From: Bacteroidales bacterium
GTDB lineage: Bacteria; Bacteroidota; Bacteroidia; Bacteroidales; UBA3824
Direction of reading: 5' to 3'
Length of the DNA: 43,243 bases
Assembly: GCA_017412115.1 (NCBI GenBank)
Contig: JAFPYR010000030.1
Location: 1-43,243 of the forward strand
Shown here: one piece after another, positions 25,391-34,216 of the stretch
Layout of the letters: the number at the start of each line of letters is the position of its first letter
Position numbering within the stretch: the first letter of the stretch is position 1
Program-made: the position numbers and the translations under genes
The notes under the pieces: generated by a model
The model's input: only the letters and a program-made list of their open reading frames with translations
What the model was told of the DNA's origin: nothing
Databases searched by the model: none

Positions 25391-26593
25391 GTGAAAATAT
25401 TAGTTATAAATTGCGGTTCTTCGTCATTGAAATATCAACTTTTTGATATGAACAAAAACGAAGTTTTAGCAAAAGGCGGAGTTGAAAAAATCGGTCTTAA
25501 AGATTCATTCTTAAAACATCAAAAAGGCGAAGGCGAAAAGACCAAAATCGAAAAGCCTATGAACGATCACAAAGAGGCTATCGAATTGGTTTTGAATACT
25601 TTAACTGATAAAAATCTTGGCGTTATCTCATCTTTGAACGAGATTGACGCAGCAGGACACAGAGTTCTTCACGGTGGCGAATTTTTCAAACAATCAGTTT
25701 TGATTAACGATGAAGTTATCGCTAAAATCGAAGAAATTGCACCGCTCGGACCTCTTCATCAGATGGCTAACCTCAAAGGTATCAGGGCAATTAAAGCAAT
25801 ATTGCCGACACTTCCTCAGGTTGCAGTTTTTGATACGGCTTTCCATCAGACGATTCCCGATTATGCTTACATGTATGCAATTCCTTACGAATTGTACGAA
25901 AAATATCATATCCGTCGTTACGGTTTCCACGGTTCGAGCCACAGATACGTTTCAAAACGTGCCTGCGAAATCTTGGGTCTTGACTACAACAAAACCAAAA
26001 TCATCACTTGTCATATCGGAAACGGCGCTTCACTTGCCGCAATCGAAAACGGAAAAGTTGTTGATACGTCAATGGGTTTGACTCCTTGTGAAGGCGTTGT
26101 AATGGGTACCCGTTGCGGTGTTATTGACCCGGCTGTTTTCCCGTACTTGTTTGAAAACAGTGCGTTGAAACCCGAAGATATGAACACCTTTATTAATAAG
26201 AAATCAGGCGTTCTCGGTATTTCGGGCGTTTCTTCTGACATGAGAGACGTTGAAGAGGCGGCTTTCGTAAGAAAAGAATACCGCGCTGCCCTCGCATGCA
26301 AAATGCAGGATTACAGCATCAAAAAATATATCGGTGCTTACATGGCTGCAATGAACGGTTGCGATGTTCTTGTTTTCTGCGGCGGAATCGGCGAAAAAGG
26401 CGACACCACAAGACGCGGTGTTGCAATGAATCTCGAAAACCTCGGAATCGAATTTGACGATACCATTAACACCGGTCTAAGAGACAAAGAAATGGTGATT
26501 TCAAAACCGACATCAAAAGTAAAAGTTATCGTTGTGCCCACTAACGAAGAACTCGTTATCGCACAAGATACTTTGGAATTGACTAAAAAATAA
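25391..26593 (+). CDS. ackA: Acetate kinase
   Basis: AckA makes ATP and acetate from acetyl phosphate and ADP. The 400-residue protein starts with a GTG codon and reads MKILVINCGSSSLKYQLFD. It has the HRVLHGGE segment, the FHGSSHRYVS signature with the catalytic-region His, CHIGNGASLAA and GLTPCEGVVMGTRCGVIDP. Near the end are CGGIGEKGD and PTNEELVIAQDT. The family signatures are complete and the length is standard. It forms the acetate-producing pair with pta. The GTG start sits just after the repeat array; no in-frame ATG lies upstream at a sensible distance. Confidence 0.96.
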   Translation: MKILVINCGSSSLKYQLFDMNKNEVLAKGGVEKIGLKDSFLKHQKGEGEKTKIEKPMNDHKEAIELVLNTLTDKNLGVISSLNEIDAAGHRVLHGGEFFKQSVLINDEVIAKIEEIAPLGPLHQMANLKGIRAIKAILPTLPQVAVFDTAFHQTIPDYAYMYAIPYELYEKYHIRRYGFHGSSHRYVSKRACEILGLDYNKTKIITCHIGNGASLAAIENGKVVDTSMGLTPCEGVVMGTRCGVIDPAVFPYLFENSALKPEDMNTFINKKSGVLGISGVSSDMRDVEEAAFVRKEYRAALACKMQDYSIKKYIGAYMAAMNGCDVLVFCGGIGEKGDTTRRGVAMNLENLGIEFDDTINTGLRDKEMVISKPTSKVKVIVVPTNEELVIAQDTLELTKK

Positions 26594-26611
26594 ATTTTTA
26601 TATTTTCCCCT

Positions 26612-26671
26612 GTAAAAACGTTGCGTAAAATTACAACGTGTTTTTCTTTAACGCAACGTTTTTACTTTTTC
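26612..26671 (+). terminator. Terminator-like inverted repeat after ackA
   Basis: A perfect 15-bp inverted repeat (26612-26626 with 26651-26665) with a 24-nt loop is followed by TTTTT. It starts 18 bp after the ackA stop and ends just before the peptidase gene, so it probably ends the pta-ackA transcript. Confidence 0.75.
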
Positions 26672-26678
26672 TTATAAT

Positions 26679-27836
26679 ATGAGAAAAAATTTTCTTATAA
26701 TATTATTTTTTGTAACCGTAAATAGTGTTTTTTCGCAGGTAACATTTATTAAAAATCTTGAAAATCAGAATGTTACTAAAGAAAAATACGATAGTCTTAC
26801 TAATACCGTAAGTTTTTTGCCGTATGCGGATTCTTTAAACACATATTCTCTTTGGTTCAATTTCGGGGTTACGGGATTTAGAAAAGATACTCTTTTGACA
26901 TTTGTCAGCAATTTTAAACAAAGATTTTTTAAACCGAATTTTCCCGTTTATACTTACGACCACAAAAAATATTTCAGCGTAAAATCTCTTGATTATGGAA
27001 AGAAATTGAGGGTTCAGTTTTTGCCCGAACACGATACGGTGTATTTTTCAACGGGTTTTCCGTATTCGTATTCCGATTATGAAACTTTTTTTAATGCTTA
27101 TTCCGATTCCGAAAATATCAGAGAAAAAAACTTTTTTGAGTATTCTGATACCTTGAAAATGCCCTACCTTACGCTTGGTAACAAACGATATTTGAAACGC
27201 GGAAAAAAACTTATTTGGATAATTTGTCGTCAGCACGCTTTTGAATCGGTGGCAAATTACGTTATGCAAGGTATGTTGGAATATCTTTTTAGCAAGGAAT
27301 GTCCGAAAAAACTTTTTAGAAAATATACTTTTAAAATCGTTCCGATGGTTGATATCAGGAATGTAGTTTTGGGACAAAGCGGCAGAATGGGGCTGCCCGT
27401 GGATTTGAATCGCGATTGGGACAAAACAATACGTCCTGAAATCAAAATCCTAAAAGACGAAATCACCAAAACGGCAGATTATTACCATTATTATATGTTT
27501 TGGGATATTCACGGAACGTTTCCCGGTGGTGATATTCAGCAGAATTTTTCATATTTCAGCCTTGCTGACATTGATAAAAAGCGCAAAAACATTCATAAAT
27601 ATTGGAATTGTTTTTTTGACTTTGCCAAGTTTGTCCCGACCGAAATCAGTGATTTTCAAAAGGGTTACGACGGTCTGACGGCTGATTGGTGGAATCATCT
27701 GACTTTTCCCTCGTTGGAGTTTTCCTCAACACTTGAGACCGATTGGAATGTTAATCACAAATTCGATGTTTATACCGTTGAGGATTATTACGAAATCGGT
27801 CGTAATATGATTAGAGCGTTGGAAAAATACCGTTAA
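26679..27836 (+). CDS. Secreted M14-family zinc carboxypeptidase-like protein
   Basis: The 385-residue protein has a signal peptide (1-19, ending VFSQ). A beta-rich N-terminal domain contains YSLWFNFGVTGFRKDT, resembling the leading domain of cytosolic-carboxypeptidase-type M14 enzymes. Zinc ligands are visible as His186 and Glu189 (RQHAFES) and His278 (FWDIHGTF). The substrate-binding region is DLNRDW (Arg245), and the catalytic Glu is one of those in LEFSSTLETDW (347 or 353). It would trim C-terminal residues from peptides in the periplasm or outside the cell. The usual HPGE spacing is kept as HAFE. Its stop overlaps that of the convergent oxidoreductase by 4 bp. Confidence 0.78.
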   Translation: MRKNFLIILFFVTVNSVFSQVTFIKNLENQNVTKEKYDSLTNTVSFLPYADSLNTYSLWFNFGVTGFRKDTLLTFVSNFKQRFFKPNFPVYTYDHKKYFSVKSLDYGKKLRVQFLPEHDTVYFSTGFPYSYSDYETFFNAYSDSENIREKNFFEYSDTLKMPYLTLGNKRYLKRGKKLIWIICRQHAFESVANYVMQGMLEYLFSKECPKKLFRKYTFKIVPMVDIRNVVLGQSGRMGLPVDLNRDWDKTIRPEIKILKDEITKTADYYHYYMFWDIHGTFPGGDIQQNFSYFSLADIDKKRKNIHKYWNCFFDFAKFVPTEISDFQKGYDGLTADWWNHLTFPSLEFSSTLETDWNVNHKFDVYTVEDYYEIGRNMIRALEKYR

Positions 27837-29320
27837 TTTATTAGGTCAAACATTTTTCTTGGCGTTAAAAGTTCGCTGCAAGTGATTACCGTGCCGACCA
27901 AAACGCCTAACATTCCGTGCGCATTAACGTTTTGTCCGGCTTGAAAAACATTAGAAACTCTTGTCCTATGTGGTATTCTGCAAGCAGGACCTAAATTTAC
28001 GTCTTTTGCCACGCCGTACATCGAACCATCTTTTGCGCCCGTGTAATCAAGGTAAGTTAAGGGCGTTGATGTATAATAATTTTTAATGCTGTTTCTTAAT
28101 CCGGGGACTTGTTTTTCAACGGTTTCCAACAGTTTTTCGGCTTTTAATTTTTTGAAATCTTCGTAATCTTTTCCACGGTTTCCGACATGAGTGCCGCTCC
28201 ATTTTTCAACTTCAGAAAAACGCATATACGCCAAAATAACTCCTGTATGAGCGTATTTAGGATTTTCCTCTTGACAAAAATGCATATAAAGAAAACATTC
28301 CGGCCAAGAATTTAATGTGTATTTTTCGCAGTCCCAAACGGTATTTTCTTTGTTATAACCGTAAAAATTATAATTCATGTACGGCATTGTATTTCCCTTA
28401 AATTCAACGTAAATGCTGAAGACTCCCGGTGTTTGGGGCAAAGTGTTGATTCTGTTTCTGAAAGCCGGGCGGATAGGTTTTCCGATAAGTTTTACCGTTG
28501 ATACAGGGTGCAAATCCGAGATAACATAATCAGCAGGGTAAAACTTTGAATCATTGACTATTACGCCGGTGGATTTCAAGTCTTGAGATACAATCTCGCT
28601 GACACGGCTTAATGTTAAAACTTCACCGCCGTATTTTTCGATTGTTTTTTTCATCGAAAAGGCAATCGAATCGCTGCCGCCTACAATTCTTGAGGAATTG
28701 GCGTTATAAAAATTCATAACGTAGGCGTGAGTCGAAAAAGGTGTTTTGTCCTTTTGAGCAGCGTACAAAGGCAGATTTCCGACCAAAACTTCTTTTATTA
28801 AATCATCAGAAAATATATTGTCAAGAACGCTATTGACAGATTCAAAACGGTATTTCATATTAGTTTGAATATTAGGCTCGGCGTATTGAAGCGAGTGTAG
28901 GGGAGAGGCTTTGGTGATTTCCTCAATGAGTGAAAAATATTTTTCCAAATTGTATCTTTCCTTTGGAAAATATTCGCACATTTGATTGATAAACGGCTCT
29001 TTTTGAGAGGCGAATTTGTATTTTTGACCTCGAAACGAAATAATTTCATAACCGTTGGGATCGAGCTCGGAGAGTTTTAAATCCTTTTTAACTTCCAAAA
29101 AATTCAAAATTCTGTCCAACGTTTGACCCTCTTTCGCACTTCCTAAAAAATGCATTCCCGTTTCAAATTTTGCATCACCGCGCTTGAAACATTGCAAACA
29201 GCCGCCTATTTGTTTTTCTTTTTCAAAAACCGTAACTTTGAAACCTGATTTTGCTAAAATTACAGCCGTGCTGAGTCCGCCTAAACCGCTACCTATGATT
29301 ATGACTTTTTGCTTTTCCAT
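27833..29320 (-). CDS. CrtI/CrtISO-type FAD-dependent oxidoreductase (phytoene desaturase or retinol saturase-like)
   Basis: The 495-residue enzyme has the N-terminal FAD-binding motif VIIIGSGLGGLSTAVILAKSG followed by VFEKEKQIGGCLQ (shown in parts). The C-terminal family motif is FQAGQNVNAHGMLGVLVG, preceded by DGSMYGVAKD and RIPHRT. Relatives desaturate, isomerise or saturate conjugated polyenes such as carotenoids. No crtB, crtE or other carotenoid gene is nearby. Instead it ends a ketosynthase/ACP operon, 6 bp after the upstream ketosynthase. A polyketide polyene is therefore a more likely substrate than a carotenoid. This is inference from context. Confidence 0.82.
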   Translation of the reverse strand: MEKQKVIIIGSGLGGLSTAVILAKSGFKVTVFEKEKQIGGCLQCFKRGDAKFETGMHFLGSAKEGQTLDRILNFLEVKKDLKLSELDPNGYEIISFRGQKYKFASQKEPFINQMCEYFPKERYNLEKYFSLIEEITKASPLHSLQYAEPNIQTNMKYRFESVNSVLDNIFSDDLIKEVLVGNLPLYAAQKDKTPFSTHAYVMNFYNANSSRIVGGSDSIAFSMKKTIEKYGGEVLTLSRVSEIVSQDLKSTGVIVNDSKFYPADYVISDLHPVSTVKLIGKPIRPAFRNRINTLPQTPGVFSIYVEFKGNTMPYMNYNFYGYNKENTVWDCEKYTLNSWPECFLYMHFCQEENPKYAHTGVILAYMRFSEVEKWSGTHVGNRGKDYEDFKKLKAEKLLETVEKQVPGLRNSIKNYYTSTPLTYLDYTGAKDGSMYGVAKDVNLGPACRIPHRTRVSNVFQAGQNVNAHGMLGVLVGTVITCSELLTPRKMFDLIN

Positions 29321-29326
29321 TTTTAT

Positions 29327-31087
29327 TTATTCCGCTGTTTTTATTATAATTGCAACTGAATGAATTTCAGGTAAATCCGTTTGATTTGTCAATTCTCTGT
29401 ATTTCTTGGTAGTTTCGTCATGGAGTCCGATTAAAACGTTTTTGCACATTCCGCTTTTTAATAACAAAATGGCATCTTCCATGGCGCATTTCATGGAATT
29501 TTTGCCTTGAGTATAAGTGATGTTATAACCCTTGCAACCGGTTTTAATGGCGATATTGCTGCCGATTGTGTTGTGCGTACTTTGCATAAAAAGCGTCGGT
29601 TTTAGCATCTCTTCGCCTTCAAAAGTTATCTGTTCCAAAAGTTTTTCGCTGTTTTCCCAACAACCCAAAGTAGTGGCTGTGATAATCGCATCAGGAGTTT
29701 GGATTTCAGCTTTTGAAAGTGCTTCTAACGAGGTTAAAAGCGAGGTTTTCATAATTTTGCAAAGCCGTCTGCTTTCTGCGGGTTTCAAAGAGTTTTTTAG
29801 TTTTGATAATTCCTCTTCGCTGTTGATTTCCACTTTGATAGGCGTTTCAAGTTTTATTTCTTCGTTGTAAACAAATTCTTTGGCGTTTTCTTTTGGCGGA
29901 TTAACCGAAAAAATAAGCGATGAATCGTTGCCGCCGAAACCGAAAGAATTGCAGATAACGTTTTTAAGAATTTTGGGCGTGTTTTCTTTTGTCGGTGAAA
30001 AATCAAAATTCTCCATTTTGTTTTCAAAACCGAGATTTCCCGGTACAAAATTATTTTGCATTGCCAAAATGCAAATGACGCTTTCAATTGCACCTGAGGC
30101 ACTTGTGGTGTGTCCCGTTAAGGATTTCGTGCTTGAAAAAAGCGGCATTTGGTCAGTGAAAATCCTTTTTAAGGCTTGCGATTCGCTTTCGTCGTTGTTC
30201 GGTGTACCTGTGCCGTGTGCGTTGATATAATCAATTTCTTTTGGGCTTAATCCTGCCTCTTCCAAGGCTTGTTTCATTGCATTGTATGCGCCGTTGCCTT
30301 CGGGAGAGGAGGCGGTTTGATGAAACGCATCGCAAGTATTAGCAGAGCCGACTAAATAGGTTAGGATAGAGGCGTTTCTTGATTTTGCACTTTCTGAAGT
30401 TTCCAAAACAACGTATGCTGCACCTTCTCCGAGATTGAGTCCGGCTCTGTCTTTGTCAAAAGGTTTGCAAATTTCTTTGTCGATAATCATCAAGGAGTTG
30501 AAACCGTTGAGATGAAATTTCGTTAATGCCTCTGCTCCGCCTGCAACCACGATGTCAGCCTTGCCGGCCTTGATTAATCTCGAGGCTAAAATCAAAGCGT
30601 TAGCAGCCGAAGAGCAAGCTGTTGAAATGGTTATAACATTGTCGAAAAAACCGAAATATTCCGCCGTTAAATCTGTGCAACTGCCTGAATCATGCTGTTT
30701 TAAACATTCCGTATTTTGAGGAAAATCTTTGTAAAACTTTTCAGTCAAATCCATTCCGCCGACAGTTGTGCCGGAGATAAAAAATATTTTTTTGCCGTTT
30801 TTGTTTTCTTTGCTGATTCCGGCTTGTAAAAGAGCCTCTTTTGCCGCATAAATTCCTAAAAGTGCATTACGGCTTATTAATTTGTTTTGAGGAATTTCAA
30901 GCGAAGATTTCAGCTGTGAATCAGTCATTTTTACCTCGCCTGAGGGAAAATCTTTGTGAACGGTATCAAGTATTTTGATTTTTTCGATGCCGGTTTTTTG
31001 CTTTTTGAGCGATTCCAAAACGCTTTCTTTGCAATTTCCTATTGCCGAAATTATTCCCGCTCCCGTTATAACAATGTTTTTTTTCAT
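29327..31087 (-). CDS. Beta-ketoacyl-ACP synthase with extra C-terminal synthase-like domain (KS-C)
   Basis: The 586-residue protein has an N-terminal FabF-like ketosynthase (about 1-405) with a complete catalytic set: Cys158 (ISTACSSAANAL), His291 (INAHGTGTP) and His326 (KSLTGHTTSASGA). The C-terminal roughly 170 residues contain FMQSTHNTIGSNIAIKTGCKG and look like the ketoacyl-synthase N-terminal-like domain found alone or as a chain-length partner in aryl-polyene and related clusters. That second domain lacks a Cys-His-His set of its own. The enzyme would condense malonyl-ACP units. It lies 6 bp after KS-B and 6 bp before the FAD enzyme, so it is operonic. Confidence 0.85.
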   Translation of the reverse strand: MKKNIVITGAGIISAIGNCKESVLESLKKQKTGIEKIKILDTVHKDFPSGEVKMTDSQLKSSLEIPQNKLISRNALLGIYAAKEALLQAGISKENKNGKKIFFISGTTVGGMDLTEKFYKDFPQNTECLKQHDSGSCTDLTAEYFGFFDNVITISTACSSAANALILASRLIKAGKADIVVAGGAEALTKFHLNGFNSLMIIDKEICKPFDKDRAGLNLGEGAAYVVLETSESAKSRNASILTYLVGSANTCDAFHQTASSPEGNGAYNAMKQALEEAGLSPKEIDYINAHGTGTPNNDESESQALKRIFTDQMPLFSSTKSLTGHTTSASGAIESVICILAMQNNFVPGNLGFENKMENFDFSPTKENTPKILKNVICNSFGFGGNDSSLIFSVNPPKENAKEFVYNEEIKLETPIKVEINSEEELSKLKNSLKPAESRRLCKIMKTSLLTSLEALSKAEIQTPDAIITATTLGCWENSEKLLEQITFEGEEMLKPTLFMQSTHNTIGSNIAIKTGCKGYNITYTQGKNSMKCAMEDAILLLKSGMCKNVLIGLHDETTKKYRELTNQTDLPEIHSVAIIIKTAE

Positions 31088-31093
31088 AATCGT

Positions 31094-32788
31094 TTAATTT
31101 TTTGAGAAAATGAACAAGTCCGCAAGAAAATCTTCAGGGGAATTGTAATTGAGCCAACCGCCTATAACGGAAGTGATTTTTTTGTCAAGAAAAACTGTTG
31201 AAATGATTTTTTGCATTATTTCTTCGTCTTTTTTGTCCAAAATATAAAATGCTGTTTCGCCTTTAAAACCGTTTCTGACAGCGATTTCACCCGTTACGAT
31301 ATTCGGCAGAGTGTAAATAAAAATTGACGGACTCGGGAAAAACTCGTTAGGGTTGGAAATCGTTTTAAGAAAATTTTTGTCGGAGATTATCGACGAAGAA
31401 TTGTTGAAAAATACCGTTGAAATTTCTTCCGGAGAATTTTCCGTTTTTATGAAAATTTTCAGCATTTCGCTTGAAAGAAAACCTAAACGGCTGAGCGGAT
31501 CCATTTTGTAAAATTTCGGATAATCATTGATACGTTTTTTGTAAATTTCCGTCAGAAAATCTCCATCAGTTTCTCTTGTAATTTCTTGATTATCAATTAT
31601 TAAGATATTTGGTTTCAAGACAACGTGATGTGTTTTCTCAATCCTGAAATCAGAGATTTTCTCCTTAGGAAAAACGTTTTTTGAGACAACGAGAGCCGCA
31701 TTACAACCTCCGAAACCTGAAATTAATTTCAAAAATGTTTCTTTATCTGTTTTTGTATTTTGATTTGATAAAATTAATTCTTTAGAAACGCCTCTTTCCT
31801 TGTAGCCTAAAGTTCCCAAAACGGTTTTGTCCTCAATCGCGGCTTTTGAAATTATCGTTTCCAAAATTCCGGCCGCACCGAGCGTGTGCCCGAAAAATCC
31901 TTTTAACGCATTGACAGGCACGTTGTTAAGTCCCGCTCTTGAAATTGCAGTTGCCTCCATTTGGTCGTTGAACATTGTGGCAGTTCCGTGAGCGTTGATA
32001 AAACTTAAATCTTGCTTAATTTCCTCATTAACAGCGGATTGAATGGCAAGAAATGTGCCTTCACCGTTTTTTGATGGCGAGCTAATATGATACGCATCGT
32101 TTCTGACAATGCCCGAAATAATTTTCCAATTTTGATTTGATGAATTTTCTTCTTTCTCGGAATGTTTTAAAATTATGGTTGCTCCGGCCTCGCCGAGATT
32201 CATTCCTAAACGTTCCAAATCAAAAGGACGGCATTTATCGTTTGACATTGCCTTTAAAGAGAAAAATCCTGATATTGTGAAAAGGCTTTGCAGGTCTGCC
32301 CCGCATACGACAGCGTATTTGTAAAAGCCTTTTTGGAGCAGCCTTTGTGCCGTTATAATAGCGTGAACGCCCGAAATGCAAGCGTTGCAAATCGTTATCG
32401 GTGAAGATGAAAAATTGAAATAATCGGCGATTTTTTTAGCAGATTCTGCCACGGAAAAATCTTCGGCTTTGGAATTTTCATTCAAAAGTTCGATATTACC
32501 TTTTGTGGTGCTGAGTATGAAAACTGTTTGCTTAAGATTAAAATCTTCCTTACAATTTTTTATTGCGTTTTCTATTGAGTGCAAAACAAGGCTTTCAAAC
32601 CTCGAAAATCCTTTTAAAGAGAGAGCCGAGGTTTGTTCCTTAGAAAAAAGTGCAGCCGTAATTTCTGAGTCAATACCGCTGAAAAAAAACGTTTTTAATG
32701 CGGTTTTTCCGTTTTTAACACATTCGTAATTCTCTTTTGTTGAAAAACCTAACGGACTTATAATATTGTCGGAAATTATTTCTACCAT
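31094..32788 (-). CDS. Beta-ketoacyl-ACP synthase with extra C-terminal domain (KS-B)
   Basis: This 564-residue protein is more divergent than its neighbours: its start is MVEIISDNIISPLGFSTKEN rather than the usual VVITGxG. The catalytic set is nevertheless complete: Cys137 (ITICNACISGVHA), His267 (INAHGTATMFND) and His301 (LKGFFGHTLGAAG). After about residue 370 comes a second region with KMDPLSRLGFLSSEMLKIF and FIYTLPNIVTGEIAVRNGFKG. This resembles the accessory synthase-like domain of KS-C. Because the active-site Cys is kept, it need not be a decarboxylating chain-length factor. It is in operon with the ACP upstream (50-bp spacer) and KS-C downstream. Confidence 0.83.
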   Translation of the reverse strand: MVEIISDNIISPLGFSTKENYECVKNGKTALKTFFFSGIDSEITAALFSKEQTSALSLKGFSRFESLVLHSIENAIKNCKEDFNLKQTVFILSTTKGNIELLNENSKAEDFSVAESAKKIADYFNFSSSPITICNACISGVHAIITAQRLLQKGFYKYAVVCGADLQSLFTISGFFSLKAMSNDKCRPFDLERLGMNLGEAGATIILKHSEKEENSSNQNWKIISGIVRNDAYHISSPSKNGEGTFLAIQSAVNEEIKQDLSFINAHGTATMFNDQMEATAISRAGLNNVPVNALKGFFGHTLGAAGILETIISKAAIEDKTVLGTLGYKERGVSKELILSNQNTKTDKETFLKLISGFGGCNAALVVSKNVFPKEKISDFRIEKTHHVVLKPNILIIDNQEITRETDGDFLTEIYKKRINDYPKFYKMDPLSRLGFLSSEMLKIFIKTENSPEEISTVFFNNSSSIISDKNFLKTISNPNEFFPSPSIFIYTLPNIVTGEIAVRNGFKGETAFYILDKKDEEIMQKIISTVFLDKKITSVIGGWLNYNSPEDFLADLFIFSKN

Positions 32789-32838
32789 AATTTTTTCTTC
32801 AAAAAAAACAGCCTTTTTTGGGGTTTTAGGGATTTTTT

Positions 32839-33084
32839 TTAAGCGTTTACTTTACTTTCGATGTAATCGCAAAAATCTTTGAGCGTTACAACCGCTGACA
32901 TTTCTTCGGGTTTGATTTTGAAGCCGAAATTCTTTTCTACGATTACAACAATATCCACGAAATCAAGGCTGTCAATTCCCATATCGTCTTTGAGTTTTGC
33001 GTTTTCTTTGATTTTGTCTTCGTCAATTTCGAGTTCTTCAATAAGAAACTTTTTAACGGTTTCTAAAATTTCTGTTTTGGTCAT
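32839..33084 (-). CDS. Acyl carrier protein
   Basis: This 81-residue protein carries the phosphopantetheine attachment motif DDMGIDSLDFVDIVV, with Ser39 as the attachment site. A helical N terminus (MTKTEILETVKKFLIEELEI) and IEKNFG-like helix III (VEKNFGFKI) complete the ACP fold. It is not the housekeeping acpP context (no fabD, fabG or rpmF nearby). It is embedded among three ketosynthases and a methyltransferase, so it is a dedicated carrier for this pathway. Spacing is 12 bp to the methyltransferase gene upstream. Confidence 0.93.
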   Translation of the reverse strand: MTKTEILETVKKFLIEELEIDEDKIKENAKLKDDMGIDSLDFVDIVVIVEKNFGFKIKPEEMSAVVTLKDFCDYIESKVNA

Positions 33085-33096
33085 TTTTTATTTTTT

Positions 33097-34200
33097 TTAT
33101 TTTAGTTTGCAAATTAAAATTGAATGTCCTTGTCCTAAATTGTCATAAATTTCCTCTATTTCCAAACCGGCTTTTTCGATGCAGGTTTTCATCTCTGAAG
33201 TATTGTACATTTTGGAATTGCCGTTAGCAAGAGCCGTAAAATAAAGGCTTGTCATCGTAAGACAAAACGCCGCCGGCTCAAATCTCTGTCTGTCCCAAAG
33301 CGTTTCCATAATGTAAATTCTTGTTTTTGAGTCCATTGCCTCTTTTACTTTTGTTAGGATATCAACAATCTGTTCCATGCTGAAACAATCCAAAAACTGA
33401 CTCATCCAAACAGCGTCAAGACCGCCTTCAAGTTTGGGCAAAACGCTTTCTTTTTTTAGGATGTCAATGCCGAGACCGCTGATTCTTTCCGCACCGTTTT
33501 TGCCCGAAATATTCTCCTGCATCAAAGCAATTTGCTGTTTTAAGTCGATGACCGTAACTTTTACCTCGGGAGAATAATCTGTGCATCTTAACGCCCATTT
33601 GCCCGTGTTGCCGCCTATGTCATAAAGCGTTTTAACGGAATGTTTTTTGAACATTATTTCCAAAGCCTCGTCAAAAGACGAATCACTGTAAAAATGATCG
33701 AAAGCAAACCAACTTTTTTGAACTTTTTCGGGCAGCGACGAAAGACCTTCGTAAATTGTCGGCCATGAACCGAAATTTTTTAAACCTTCTGGTTTGCCTG
33801 TCAAAAGCGATTCTTCCAAATTGAACCAGCCTAAATAATTGACATCGTGGCAAAAATCCATATTAACTCTTGCCGCAGGATCGTTTAGCAAAAACCAACC
33901 CGTTTTTGAAAGTGTGAAACGATTGGTTTCTTCATCAACGAGAATTGTCCCGATGCACAGTGAGGCTTCTGTCAAACATTTTACCGCATAATCCGATAAT
34001 GAGGTTTTTTCACAAATTTCTTCTCTTGTTAGGCCAGAATCGGAGTCGCGGATAAGGTCTAAAATTCCAAATTTTACCATCAGCCTTGAGGCTTGAAAAA
34101 CTACGGGCGACCATGCAATAAATTCTGCAAATCTTTGTGCCTGAGGTGCTGAAAGGTGTTCTTGGGTATATTTTTCTTTTAATGCCGGTGTTAAGTGCAT
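33097..34200 (-). CDS. SAM-dependent O-methyltransferase (plant OMT-like type 2)
   Basis: This 367-residue protein has an N-terminal winged-helix dimerisation region (about 20-110, with FGILDLIRDSDSGLTREEIC). A class I methyltransferase fold follows. SAM motif I is LYDIGGNTGKWAL (192-203), then VTVIDLKQQIALM and DAVWMSQFLDCFSMEQIVDIL. A later YIMETLWDRQRFEPAA helps define the type 2 O-methyltransferase group. Such enzymes methylate hydroxyl groups on aromatic or polyketide substrates. Methyltransferases of this layout occur with ketosynthases in aryl-polyene and flexirubin-type loci. The substrate here is unknown. It sits 12 bp before the ACP gene and 16 bp after KS-A. Confidence 0.87.
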   Translation of the reverse strand: MHLTPALKEKYTQEHLSAPQAQRFAEFIAWSPVVFQASRLMVKFGILDLIRDSDSGLTREEICEKTSLSDYAVKCLTEASLCIGTILVDEETNRFTLSKTGWFLLNDPAARVNMDFCHDVNYLGWFNLEESLLTGKPEGLKNFGSWPTIYEGLSSLPEKVQKSWFAFDHFYSDSSFDEALEIMFKKHSVKTLYDIGGNTGKWALRCTDYSPEVKVTVIDLKQQIALMQENISGKNGAERISGLGIDILKKESVLPKLEGGLDAVWMSQFLDCFSMEQIVDILTKVKEAMDSKTRIYIMETLWDRQRFEPAAFCLTMTSLYFTALANGNSKMYNTSEMKTCIEKAGLEIEEIYDNLGQGHSILICKLK

Positions 34201-34216
34201 AATTTTTCTTTTTTTT

